This document shows positions 37,024 to 48,741 of a stretch of 64,000 bases of DNA, piece by piece. Below the pieces are notes generated by a model, which saw only the letters and a program-made list of their open reading frames with translations, was not told where the DNA came from and made no database searches. Numbering within the stretch: position 1 is the first letter of the stretch; the number at the start of each line of letters is the position of its first letter. A program made the position numbers and the translations under genes. This stretch comes from Lepus europaeus (taxonomy: Eukaryota > Chordata > Mammalia > Lagomorpha > Leporidae), in NCBI RefSeq assembly GCF_033115175.1, contig NC_084829.1, positions 16,687,496 through 16,751,495 of the forward strand, written 5' to 3'.

Positions 37024-37029
37024 TTTATT
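37024..37029 (-). terminator. Candidate polyadenylation signal of the third butyrophilin gene
   Basis: AATAAA on the minus strand about 630 bases beyond the stop. Hexamer evidence only. Confidence 0.3.
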
Positions 37030-37659
37030 GGATTCTCAGAGACGGTATTATCTGGCATTAGATGGAAAAACGCAGGTGGACAGCCAAGTCCCAGCCAGCG
37101 GGCTGCCCTGGTGAAGTGACTCTTCTCCATGCACTTCATTGTCTGCTGGGTCCCATGTGGGTCAAAACAGATGAAGCATTTGTAGGAAAAGCTGGAATGG
37201 CAGAGCCCCACCCAGATACGCTTCCTGCTGCTGTTCTCTGAGGCACACACTCAAGACAATTGTGGTGCGCACTGGCTTTCTCCTCTTCATAACGGTGAGA
37301 GGAGATCAAGGTCAGACCTACCTCTCCATCCCTGTCTTTCCATCAGGACTTCTTGTCTTTGTTTCCCTATGAGGTTCATTTTTTAGATTCCAGTTACAGT
37401 GGCGACATCAGAGGAACCTTCCTGACAGGACCCTGGGGTGCACTGTCCCCCCTGGGTTCTCAGCATCACCGAGCCCCAGGGTTCCCCACATGAAGAATGG
37501 GAACCAAAGGGCTGCAGCTCTTGAGAGCAAGGCCAGAACGGCTTGGCCTCCATAGCTGGCCAGGAAGGGAGCCCAGGCTGCCGTCCCTGAAGCCATTCCT
37601 CACCTCCAGGCAGCGGTCTGTCCTGCGGGCTCAACTGAAACTCCCCTCCCGCCATGGCC

Positions 37660-38177
37660 TCAGTGACAGATGGTCAGGGGGGCTGGGTGATAGAACCAGA
37701 GGCAGAAGAAAGGGCGGAGGGGCCCAGAGAAGCAGGTCTGGGGGAAAGTGTAGAGGTGAGACCCATCAGCTGCGTTATAGAAAGACACATCCCCAGCCTC
37801 GTAGTTCAGGAAGATCCCCACTCGCCTAAGGGGCTCGCCCAGGGGGAGAAGGGTCCGCGGGGAGGTGAGGGCCTGGTACTTATTCCCGCACAGTTCTAAG
37901 GCCCAGACTCTATGTTGAGGTGACTCTTTGATTGTCCATGCCCTTTCCAGATGATCTTCACAAACCCCGAGCTCCCAGAAAGTCCTATCCCCTACTTCTA
38001 CTTCCCAGTAATGTCTCCCCGAAGAGAAGGCCTCGTGACCCAGCACACAGGGGTCATACAGAAACCTTCCCGGTTTTTCAGGGAGATCCTGCGGTAGGAT
38101 TTTGCGCTGCACGCTTCGGCGATCCTCAGACAGAAAGAGTTCAGCAAAGGCGGTGTCTAGATCAAGAGTCACAGTGG
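37660..38177 (-). CDS. Third butyrophilin gene, B30.2/SPRY exon
   Basis: 518 bases. Motifs: [90 protein letters not shown], then GPLRPFFCLW and PLTIC. The domain is complete and uninterrupted but stops immediately after its last strand. The BTN3A1 pocket motif NWHYC is replaced by LYDPC. Confidence 0.85.
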
Positions 38178-41100
38178 CTGTGAGAGGAGGAGGAGAGAGA
38201 GAGCCCCAGGTCAACTCTGGCATCTCAGGACCCTCAAGGACTGGGCGAAGGGGACGGAAGCCGATCTGAGCTGGAGTGATAGCATCTCCCCATGACGTGC
38301 CCTCAAGGGCAAACCTCGAAGACCCACAGGGACAGCTGCTACTTTCACCAGGAGCAGACATTCCAAGTTCCTGAAAGCTGGAATTCCAAGGTCTGGAAGC
38401 AGACTAGCTACTCGGGAATCCCTCTCCTACACTGGTCTCCTCTCCCTCAGCCTTCCTGTAAAGCACTCCGTGTCACTGCGCTGTGTGCCTTGTGTTTCTC
38501 TGCCATACTGCAGCAGGGCCCAGGAGGCAGCCACTGTGCATCGGTGAGCCAGCAGCTGGCAGTGAGACTCAGAAGACTCGGGAGAAACTCGAATGGGAGA
38601 AACTCGAATTGTTCACCAAATCGTGGCTCATTTTCCCTCCGGGGACACAGCTGTGTGATGTTTCTCAGTCTTCCTCGGTGCCTGGGAGAAGCTTTGCCAC
38701 TTCCAGGCAGACCCGTGGGCAGCCTGCTACGCTACACCTTTTCCTTTCAAATAAATAAGCAAATCTTCAACTAAGTAACTTAAAGACTACAGTGCCTGGC
38801 ACGGACTCCCTGAGCTTACATCCCGGCATCACCACTTCCTAGGTGTGTGACTTGGAGCAAGGCATTTTTTTTTCTCTTGGAGCAAGATGTCTTTCTCCAT
38901 CTTTGTGGTTTAATTTCCTCCATTGGCATAACAGTGGCCCCTCCCTCTGAGGCTGTTGCTAGAATCAATGAAGGGATAACACAATTAAAGCATTCAGACT
39001 TGTGCCTTGTGTTTGATGGATCGCGCTGCTTTCAGTGTTGGCTACTTAAGAAGGCACTGTGTCATAGCACGTAAAGCCATTACTTGCAACCTGGCAATCC
39101 CATATGGGTGCTGGTTCTAGTCCCGGCTGCTCCACTTCTGATCCAGCTCCCTGCTATGACTTGGGAACGCAGCAGAAGATGGCCCCAGTGCTTGGGCCCC
39201 TGAACCCGTGTGTGAGACACAGAAGAAGCTCCTGGCTCCTGGCTTTGGATTGGCTCAGCTCCAGCCATTATGGCCATCTGGGGAGTGAACCCATGGATGG
39301 AAGATCTCTGTCTCTCCCTCTCTTTATGACCCTGACTTTCAGATAAGCAAATAAAATCTTAAAAATGTACATGATGTAATTCATCCCTCCTTCCAGGGGT
39401 TCTGCACGCGACCCTTTCAGGGGGTGACGCCTGTGTTCTGAGGGGAGAGGAGCTTGGAGGTGCTGGGTCTCCTCCAAGATGCATGTGACCTCTGTGAGAA
39501 TGGGTCATGTACGTGGAGGAACTATGTCAGCTGAAGATACTGGGGGGCAGAGAGACCTGAGAGAAAGTGGGTGGGGAGGGCTTTGCACAGGACCTGGCAT
39601 GTGCACTTCTGGGAAGGAAAGAGGCCCAGGTGCTGAGCTGGGTTCATGGAGTTCAGCCAGGGCCCTGGCTGCAGCCGGATGATGGAGAGAAGCCATTAAG
39701 ACCTATCCTATGGAGTCTTCAGGCCTCAGACCTTAGGAATTAAATGGCCACTCACCAGCACAGGCCCGGGCTTTTCTCCAATCTGCAATGGAAAGAGCAG
39801 TGAGTCTAGAGCCGTCAATGTCCCAATCCTTGGTGCCGGCACTGCCTCTCCTGGCCCGCCTCACTCAGCTCTGGTGCTTGCGTGGCTTCCCCTCCTCATG
39901 CTCCTGGTGTCCAGGTATGGGGCCAGAGGAAACGGGCCCTTCTGCAAGGCCCCAGCACGCACCAGGTCACATGACACTGCCGTCACCTGGGACCCAGTCC
40001 TGGGCCCACCCTGCTCTGCTCTGTGGCCATGATCCACACACGCCTGTGGTTAGACAGGTGTCACGGCCCATCTCCTCTTGCAGTGTCCTGCCTGTGACAA
40101 GTGTGGCCAGCTGTCCAGAAGTCTATCTCTCAGTCTGTCTCTCACTTCACTAGCCTTGTCAGGGAATATCTGTCTCTCATTGGTATTAGTTCACCTCTTG
40201 CTGCCATCAGGGACTCAGAATATAGACTTTCTTTAGAGCTTATTCTAAGCAGCCCTCCGTATGTCCCAGGTGCCACGGCTCACTGCCTGCTGGCTCACAG
40301 CCCTCTTCTACATCTATCTGTTGTTAGCCATGACTCACTAGCCATGCAACTCAAAGCCTGCTAATTACCGCCCCCCCCCCCCCCGCCCCGGTACTCAGTT
40401 TCTTCATCTGCAGCACGCGTGAGACCTGCTTCATGTTCGCTGGGGAGGGATTAGCACAGAACCTGGGCATATTCACCTCAGTAAATGTCCCTGCCTTCTG
40501 TTTTGAAAGATCCAGTTATGATCCCTGCACCAGTGACTCTCAAATCTACACACCCGCAGGAGACAGCATCAGCAGGTGCCGGCTGTGGAGTTAGGGGTTA
40601 GCTCAAGACCGAAGGGAAAGTCTTGGAGAAGTCTGGCAGGAGGAAATGTGTTACGTTGATGATCATAGAGGGGCAGGTGTGGGGGAGAGGATGCATGGGG
40701 TTCTATTGGAACTGTGCTCTTTGTAACGATGATGACATCTGCCTAGTGTCCTTAGTGGAGAGCCAGGGCACTGGGCACAAAGCGACGGTGACATTCCAGA
40801 CGGGAACTGATGGGCGCGTGACGTTGGAGGGTTAGAGAAGAGGGGAGTGGCCTAGCAACAGCTGACACCTGCGCAGATCCCGCCCTGGTCTTGGCACTGC
40901 CCTTAGGACCTGACAGGCATTAACCACACTCACAACATGGGGAAGTAGACACTTGTACTCCCCACATTTTACAGCCGACAAGCCAAGGCCCAGCAAGGCT
41001 AAATAACTCACCCAAGGCCACACAGCTGGTTACCAGCTGGGCTGGTTTGAGCCCAAGTGGTCCAGCTCCAGGGTCCACGCTCTAAGCAGAGAGCAGCAGT

Positions 41101-42720
41101 GCTTGAAAGAAGGGCAAATGGCTACTGGCCAGCTCCAGTGGGTGGGAGAGATCAAGAGGCTTTGGAAATGACTGGACGGTGGTGTTCTGTGCTTGGATGA
41201 AGAGCTGGCCAGGGTTGGTGCAGTTTGGTGTTGAGTGCACTGGCTGTGAGGTGCTTCTGGGAGTCTAGAGGCCCTTGAGTTTAAGGAGTGGGCACAGCAC
41301 TAAGGAGCCAGGACCCAGCGGCTGGAAGGGCCAGCTTATGGGTGAGAGCCCTGGAAACAGATTGAAGCTTACAGAGAGTGTGTGTGCTATGAAAAGAGAT
41401 CCCAGCACTGAACTGCCTAGGAGGAGGGAAAGAACCGGGAGAGGCAGAGAGGAGGGCGAGCGATGCGGGGAGGACTGTGTAGACAGAACAGCGCCGTGGA
41501 TGGACGGACTCCCTGGCTGCAAGGCCGAGTCCAAGGGCACGGGCAGTTTTCGGGGGGTGGCAGAGCATTTGTCCCTCGACAGAAGGCCGTGTGCGTTCTC
41601 TGTCCTGAGACTTCCGGGAAGCAATGTGCTGGGTGTGCTGGTTGTTTTCGGACTTCCTGTCTGCGTCCTGATGTTCAGTTAAGCTGAACCTCTTGAAATG
41701 AACGGAGCAGCAGCAGAAGCTCTCGGCGGCGGAAGGAAGCGGGCGCCCAGGAAAGGGGTGCGTAGTTTGTGAGTGACTGCTGTTGAGAGACGCGCCATGG
41801 GAATTTGTGGTAGAAGAAGAGGAAGTTGGAGGAGTGGTGCCTGCCTGAGAAAAGGCCTGTCCTGGGCAGGAGGAGAGAAAGGAGCCCGCTTGGGTAGACG
41901 GTCAAGCGACAGGAAGAAGAGCAGGCTGACAGGAAGGGTATGGAGCTGGGTTTGGGCCTGAAAACATTTGGTGCGTGTGTGGGGTGATAGTCAGGCGAGA
42001 TTGGACTATGGATTAAGTCTGCATTGGGTAAGAGGAAGGCCCCCAGGGAAAGAGTCAAGATAAAGGCGTCTAGTCACTGAGGCAGGCGAAATCGCAGGGG
42101 AAAAGCCACGGCTACTTACCGTCCACTTTCTGGGCTTTTCTCCAGCCTGAAGTAGAACAAAGAAAGCGCGTGAGAAGGCTGGCGTGGCGCCAGGCCTCGG
42201 GTCTTACTCAGAAGAGAGGGAGGCGCGGAACTTACGTAGCTCTCTCTGGAGTTTCTCTGCAAAAGGACAGGAGACAAATCGGCAGTGTTCCCCACAGAGC
42301 AGTGAGGCTCCTCGGGAAAGGCCCTGCGTGGGACCCCAAGGCTGTCTCAGGTGTGGTCTCCTACATGGGACCCCCTTCCTGCAGGAGCCCCCGGACGGAG
42401 CTCTGGGGCCCGGGCAGGGCTGTAGCTGGGACAGAGTCAACAGGGGGGCTGGTGGGGCTGAGTGGAAAGACCACACGAAGCACCTGGGGAAGAAGACCTT
42501 ACTGAGCCTCTCTCTTTCCCCTCGTCCAGTCCCATTTCCATGCTCTCTGGCCCTCACAGCCTTGGTCTTCCGAGGACTTTACCTCTGCCCCCACGTTCCT
42601 GCTCTTTCTCTCGGTGCAGTTTCCAGATGAAGCCAACCGCGGCCACCAGGAGAAAGGCCAGCAGCAGCGAGAGTGAGCTCAGAGCTGCCGCCCCAGGGAG
42701 TTCCTTCGGGAGAGGAGCAC
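37660..42720 (-). CDS. Third butyrophilin-family gene, partial: transmembrane plus B30.2, no Ig exons seen
   Basis: Five consistent minus-strand exons: 42720-42583 (transmembrane), 42256-42236, 42146-42120 and 39782-39756 (heptads), and 38177-37660 (B30.2, stop TGA at 37662-37660). All junctions are GT-AG and phase 1, and the 731 bases read without interruption: APLPKELPGAAA, a helix, WKLHREKEQER, EKLQRELRWRKAQKVD, DWRKARACA, then TVTLDLDTAFAELFLSED. No signal-peptide, IgV or IgC exon is recognisable in the 20 kb upstream to the tRNA-Trp gene, although every butyrophilin relative should have them. Two 27-base heptad exons instead of one recall BTNL-type linkers. The protein ends at PLTICH, straight after the B30.2 core, so the usual tail is missing. 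It may be a gene that lost its ectodomain, a young pseudogene or a gene with unrecognised 5' exons. The B30.2 sequence mixes BTN1A1-like and BTN3A-like words, so I give no symbol. Confidence 0.7.
38785..39010 (+). mobile_element. MIR
   Basis: Sense MIR: CATCACCACTTCCTAGGTGT, GTGACTTGGAGCAAGGCA, and TTAAAGCATTCAGACTTG at the 3' end. A T-run interrupts it at 38868. Confidence 0.6.
39046..39364 (+). mobile_element. CSINE in intron of the third butyrophilin gene
   Basis: Sense copy from AAGGCACTGTGTCATAGCAC to AAGCAAATAAAATCTTAAAA. Confidence 0.8.
39756..39782 (-). CDS. Third butyrophilin gene, second 27-base heptad exon
   Basis: Encodes DWRKARACA between TTGCAG and GTGAGT and joins in phase to the B30.2 exon (ATVTLDLDTA). 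It looks like a duplicate of the preceding heptad exon, 2.3 kb away. Confidence 0.66.
40371..40390. repeat. Poly-C tract
   Basis: About 14 C, then GCCCC. A comparable C run lies at 56706-56721 next to the CpG island. Confidence 0.9.
40925..41090 (-). mobile_element. MIR
   Basis: Antisense MIR: CCCCACATTTTACAGCCGAC, GGCTAAATAACTCACCCAAG, GCCACACAGCTGGTTACCAG, GAGCCCAAGTGGTCCAGCTC. Confidence 0.7.
42120..42146 (-). CDS. Third butyrophilin gene, first 27-base heptad exon
   Basis: Encodes RWRKAQKVD between CTTCAG and GTAAGT. Its WRKA core is repeated by the exon at 39756-39782. Confidence 0.66.
42236..42256 (-). CDS. Third butyrophilin gene, 21-base heptad exon
   Basis: Encodes EKLQREL between TTTTGCAG and GTAAGT, at the same phase and length as in BTN1A1 and BTN2A2. 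Confidence 0.68.
42583..42720 (-). CDS. Third butyrophilin gene, transmembrane exon
   Basis: 138 bases between an acceptor ending GACGCAG and donor GTAAAG. Encodes one hydrophobic helix (LSSLSLLLAFLLVAAVGFIW) followed by basic KLHREKEQERGG. The frame is open upstream through the acceptor to an ATG at 42883, with a stop two codons before it, so an unspliced 100-codon start exon is formally possible. Confidence 0.72.
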
Positions 42721-43194
42721 CTGCGTCACAGGGGCTGTGCCTGCTTCCTGTGGGAGGAGACAGGCGAGGGTCGCGAGCTGGGGGTGCCTCGGGGACCCCC
42801 AGCATCACTGGTCTGGTCCAGTGGCAGGGCAGTCCATTGCCCAACAAGGACAGTGCTTCCAACTTCACCCCATGCTCCCCCATGGGTAGTTAAGCATCTA
42901 GGAAACCTTGTGTATCACTAACAGAAAAAAAGAAAAAAAAGCCTCCGGGGTCCAGGGCCGAAATGGACAGGAGGAAAAGGGACAGACAAGGTCACTGTTG
43001 GGAAACAGGACAGAAGCTGGGATACGGAGGATGGGTGGGAATTTTGCCTCTTCCTCTACTCAGAAGAAGGGGTTTTTGCTGAGAACCGCCTTGCCCCTGA
43101 GGGCCTGAAGAAGCATGCCAGCACTGAATGCAGTCTGGGCGGGAGCCCCTAGTCCTACGGCGGGCGTCTCAGCTGCACCCGCACCCTACATCCA

Positions 43195-43405
43195 AACGCC
43201 CAAGTCCCAGCTCCAGTCCTGCTTTCTGCTTCCTGCCAGTGCCGTTCCTGGGAGGTCATGGTGAGGGCCCAAGGAACTGGGTTCCTGACACCCACACGGG
43301 AGACCTGCATGAAGTCCTGGGTTCCCATGGCAGGCATCTGAGGAGTGAACTGGCAGATGGGAGCTCTCTGTCTGCCTCAAAAAAGAAAAGAAAAAAAAAA
43401 ATCCA
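43195..43405 (+). mobile_element. Degraded CSINE fragment
   Basis: Sense fragment with GGGCCCAAGGAACTGGGTTC, CACACGGGAGACCTGCATGA and GGAGTGAACTGGCAGATGGG; 5' third missing. Confidence 0.55.
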
Positions 43406-43659
43406 ACAGTCTTTAAAAAATAAGTAAAGAAGCACTCTGAGGTCGAGCCCCCCTCCCCCTTTATTCTAACGGCTTCGGCTAAGCCATGCAGTGTCTCTCT
43501 GTGTAGTTTTCCACTTAGAAAATGGAGAATTCACTATTAACCTGAGCCCTGACCCTTCCAGATCAACAGGAAATGTGAGACGAGAGCTGGGCTATCGAAA
43601 TGAACTTTTATGTGTGTGCATGTTCTAAATTCTACTTAGCGTCCAGCCCATGGTGGGCA

Positions 43660-43906
43660 CCCAGTAAGTTCACTCCCAAAATGTCCACAATAACTGGGGC
43701 TGGGCCAAGAGCCAGAAACTCCATCAGAGTCTCCCAGGTGGGTGGCAGGAACCCAACCACTGGAGCCATCACCTGCTGCCTCCCAGGGTGCGCATCAGCA
43801 AGACGCTGGCTCAGAATTGAAGACAGGACTTCATCCCAGGCACTCTGCCTACGGGATGCAGGCGTTCCAAGCTGCTGCTTAACCCACTGTGCTACAAGAC
43901 TGCCCA
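43660..43906 (-). mobile_element. CSINE fragment
   Basis: Antisense fragment, TTCACTCCCAAAATGTCCAC to CCCACTGTGCTACAAGACTG; A-tail side lost. Confidence 0.65.
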
Positions 43907-46900
43907 CCCAGTGCTTTTTATTTTAAACAGTTTTAGTCTTTCACAATTTTTCCTGAGCACATAGCAGGCAGCAGTACTTCATACAAGGTAGCAAATTATT
44001 AGATAAAATAATTTAAAATATTTTAATCTGTTTAAAATATTAAACAGATAAACAGACTCTTTCCTCAAGAAATGCTAAGTAGTGCTTTAAAAAAAAAAAA
44101 AATCCAGAAAAGGGGATTTCCCAAGCATTATCTAGCTCATTTGCAAAGGGCCTAAGATGAGCAGGCAGAACAACACACATGCAAATTCTCCATTTCTTTT
44201 AACAGCATCCTCACCTGCCTCCTCCTGTCCGGCAGCGGTGGTTTCGGGGAAGACGGGTGATTGTACAAATGCCGAGTATCCCGGGGCTCCGACTGGGCAC
44301 GTCGTGGCAGAAGCGCTGTCCACCACACAGAACTCCCCTCTGTGGTGCACACTGGTCCCATCCTGGTCCAGAGACATGAGCAGAGCTGGCGGCAACAGTG
44401 GCTGCTCTACCTCCAGATGCTTGGTTCTTCACCTTGGGGAGTGTGGTGTGGGGAACTGGCTGTCCTCTAGACACTGGCCAGAAAACCAGTGACTTCAAGG
44501 GTCACTCCCTGCCAGAGGCGCTAGGAGGTGGAGACAGGCATGAGTAAGGTAGGACACCGGACCCTCCCTCCCCCAACTTCAGAGCTTCTTTGTGCATTTC
44601 TGTCTGCCTGCTCTAGAATGTAAGAGATTTTTCTGTTTTGCCCTCTGCTCAATCCCCAGCACCAAAAACAGAAGGGAGGTCAGATTGTCAGATAAAAGGT
44701 ATTGTGATTTTATTGCCCAAGTGAGCAACCCTAAACATAGGAGCCGCTCAATAAATATCTGTGGAAAATACCTGCTTGGGGCAGTAGATGGGGAAACAGA
44801 CAAGCCAGGCAGAGCAGTGGGCAGATCCAAGATGTTGCTGTGGACGTGGGAGACAGGTGGGCGAGCGCAGCCTTGACCCAGGAAAAGTGCTTAGGACGGC
44901 ACAGCCGAAAGTCACGGGATTACCTCTATGGTGCATGACAATTCGGATTTTTTTGGTTCTTCGCCCTCCCTTCATGCCGGTTCTGGTAGGCAAAAGGAGC
45001 CTAGGGCAGTTTAGGAGCAGAGCGTCTGTGTCTGTGCTATGGGCCAAACGCGGGCTGGGTAGAGTGGAGACAGGCAGCGCCCTGGGCTTCCGGGAGCCCT
45101 CTGAACGCCTCCTGTTTCCCACCCCCACGCTCGCCCAGCAGGCAGCTCCCCCCAGCGCAGCCCCGGACGCCAGCCTCTCTGTGCGCCTCTGATGGACACA
45201 GTCTCTGGATCACCTGATGACCCGGATGCCGCTCTGCTGTCAGGACTCGCCCCGCCTCCTGTGTCTCAAGCCGCAGCACAGTCCGAAGCCAGAGCAGGAG
45301 ACCGAGCTGGGCTGTGCCGCTGGAGACCGTGCAGATGGGTGAGTGGCTGAGACGCGAGTCGCCACGCCCCTGCCCTCCAGCCCTGAAATAGGTCACGGTA
45401 GCGTGGACTCTGGACCCCTTATCCCTGCATTCATGATGTAAGAGCGATGATTTCAGGGGAAAAGACTTCACCTGTCGGTCAGACCACACACAGCCTCACT
45501 GGCCACGCGGGCGCTCAGGCCACCCCGTGTGAGGGCCTTGGTGCTTCAAGGATTGCTGGGAGAGAGCAGGGGACAGGGATGGCGGCCTTGGGAATGGAGA
45601 ACAAGTTCAAGGAGAGCAATTTTTTATGAAAGCAGACACCAAAAAAGCGCAGTGCCAAAAATGCATCTGCCGAACACTTTTCACTTCTTGGGTCAGCCGG
45701 GACCCAGGAAAAGACCCAGACCACGTGGGTCACAATCTATTCATATGCTCAGGGAACTTGGGTGGAATAAACGCTCCTTTCCAAATCTGAGCCTCCTCCA
45801 GCGGTATCAGCATTTGAGAGCGACCGACTAGCTGCACGTGAAACCACTCCGGGTTCTGGGGCCCAGGGCTCTCACTCCTGGGCAGACGTGTGAGCGCCAG
45901 GGTTCCAGCATCGGGATCGCACTGGCCGCAGGCAGCCTGGCTGCTCCTGGGCATGTGGGGCGCCCTCCCTACCAAATGGGCTGAGCAGTAGCGAGGGCTT
46001 CCCAGGACGGCTGTGAAGTCGGAACAGGGGCGGTGCTGGCCCAGAGTGCCCAGGAGGTACCACCTACGGCTCTACTCTTTCTCCAATGGATGGAACCACT
46101 TCAGGTTCTGTTTGTGAGTACAGAGCATGGTGTTAACCTCCGCCAGACATCGGACGGCTCAGTACGTGTGTGAGAAATATATATCTTCAGTAACTACCTT
46201 CACATACACAGTACTGTATCAATCCTGTGCCCCCATGTAACATTAGAATATGTAATCAAATGTTTGCAGGTAGCCATATAAGGGAGACAAAGAGGCTAAA
46301 ACCCTTCTTTGTTTGGGGTTCAGGATTTTGGATAAGAAATTCCACCTGGGCCTTATGCCAGCATAATAAGACTACTTCCTGTTAGAGGTCTTGATGTCTG
46401 TACAAGAATTCTGGTACATGTGCACCTGCAGTTTCCCTCCCTAACCAGGAGGTGTTGAAAGGGCCGCCTTCCTGCCGTGGAAGCCACAGCTGCTGCTGGG
46501 ACCTCCGCCTGTGGCTACAAGACGGGAAATGCTTTCCTCTTGCTCCTTCGGACACCAGTAGTGGCCCTGCTGTGGCCTCAATGTAGTCACAATATCATAT
46601 AACACCCCTGTTGATGTCCCTCAAACCCTTCCTTGGTTTTCAAAAATAGTCCCTCCATTAAACTCTTCAACCAGTTTTCTATACTGAGCCCTATTTCCTG
46701 CCAGGAATGTGACTAATTGGGTGCTTAGCTTACTCTTTTGTTTGTGTCTTTAAATATCACTTCCTCCAGGAAGCCATCCTTGATTTCTCTTAGCCAGATG
46801 AACATCCATACCATTACACAGGGCAGGAGAGAGGAGTTACAAATTTACCACCCTATGAACTCTCCCTTCTTGGAACTCAAGTCTCCCCAATCCTGTCTAG

Positions 46901-48447
46901 TTCCCCCCTTTCTCCTTATTATTTCGCTGATGTTCGAGGCCACTATACTTTAACTGATCTGTCCAAGCCCACAGTTGGTTCTTGGATTTTCAGCCCAGCG
47001 ATCCTCCCCTGCCCTGAGCTGCTCCTGCCTGGCTGAGTGCCAGTTCCAGAGGCTTCCTGGGGGCAGCAGTCTGTTCCCAGGCATTTGGAGACTGGGATTG
47101 ATGGATTTGCTTCTGTGTTCAGGCTGAGAGGTTTCCTGCCCAAGGAATCATTCCATGCATGGAAGATAAGGCCGACCTTGTAAAGGCAGAGACCTACAAC
47201 AGAGCAAGGGACCCTTGGACATGAGAAAGGGAGGGGCTGAGGAGAGGAGGTGATGGTGGGTGGAGGACAGAGTGGAGGTGGCGCTCGGGCAGCACTCACC
47301 CTTTCAGCATCACTGCTGATCCCCACCAAAGCAGCATCCAGTCTCAGCTCCTCCCCCACCCTTCCCTCTTCCCTCCTGCTTGCTCCCTGAGCTAGAGGAG
47401 CTACAGAACAAAAACGTGCATCACTGCACTGTTGTGAGCGCTCTGGCCTCTGGACCGAACATGGTGAGTTTTACTCCAACTGTTCACACCCAACCCTTCA
47501 CACACCAACAATTTACTTGCTTAGAGCTTTGAAGGCTCTTGGTCTATGTAACCTAAACTGCTAAGTTTAGTTTAATACCTCCCCCACCAAGTGTGTTGTG
47601 GACCACGCAGAACAAAGCAGGGGACCATGGGAGCTGTAGGTGCCTCCCTGAACTGCATCAGCTCCCTTCTTTACACTGCTGGTATTTTTCCAGTCCTTGC
47701 AAAGGAGCTGTGCTCCTGCAGCCTCAGGCCCCCCAGGGCCCCACCCCCCAGACTGCTAGAACTTCTATAACCTCCCCCAGGACACTGGAGAGTCCTCCCA
47801 AGGGAGGAAGCCCACAGGAGAGGGGGGAGAGTCCATTCTAAGTACACACCCTTCCAGTAGTTCCCAGGGCTTGCTCCTTTGCCCTAGGGGCTGGTGCATC
47901 CTTTCAGCAAGCTCCAGGGATGCTAGTTTTTGTTTCTCCTCATTGCAACACTCCCAGCCAGGGAGGACGGCCCTCTGTTCTGCAGGAAATTGAGGCTCAG
48001 AGAAGCTGAACGGGTGGACTGACTCACTACCCTTGCGTGCAGAAATGCCCTCGTAGGAGCTATTTGGTGTGCCAAGCCCCGCCTCGGAGGCCTCTCTTCT
48101 GGCATGAGCTCTGCCTAATGACTTGGCCTACCTTGGTCACCTGCAATGGCCCTGGAAAGAAGGACCTTAGCAGCTTAGTGACTGAAACCGGTCAGCGGGC
48201 CAGCCAGCTTGGGTCCAGTGCAGCCAGCCAGCAGAGAAATGGCACACAGTGGTGCAAAGTCTCTTGGCCAAAACACAGGGAGGTTTTTTTTCCTGCCCCT
48301 CCAGAGTTCACGTGCGCCAAAGAGAGTGGCATGAGAGGGGGACGTGGATTTCTTGTTGGCTGTCACAGGTTCTCACCCACACCTGCTTCCCACACAGGGC
48401 TCCTGGCTCACCTCCCCTTTGCTCTTCCAAATACAAATATTTTTCTT

Positions 48448-48741
48448 TTACAAAACTGATTTATTTATTTGAAAAACAGAGTTACAAAGGGTTGGGAGGG
48501 GGGAGAGAGAGCGAAAGCTTTCATCTGTTAGTTCAGTCCCCAAACTGTCACCTGGAATTCCACAGAATTCTATCTGGGTCTCCCATGGGGATGGCAGGGA
48601 CCCAAGCACTTGGACATTTCAGCTGCTTTCCCAGTCACATTAGCAGGGGAGCTGGGTCAGAAGCAGATGGGACTGGAGCCAGCGGCACTCGCATGGGGTG
48701 CGGGCAGTGGCTTAACCAGCTCAGCCGCATCGTGGCACCCA
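48448..48741 (-). mobile_element. CSINE
   Basis: Antisense copy, ACTGATTTATTTATTTGAAA to AGCCGCATCGTGGCACCC. Confidence 0.78.

Noticed and set aside
44132-44395. Possible Ig or stalk exon of the third butyrophilin gene
   Set aside because: The minus-strand frame here has no Ig cysteine or tryptophan pattern, and its edges lack matched phase-1 splice sites.
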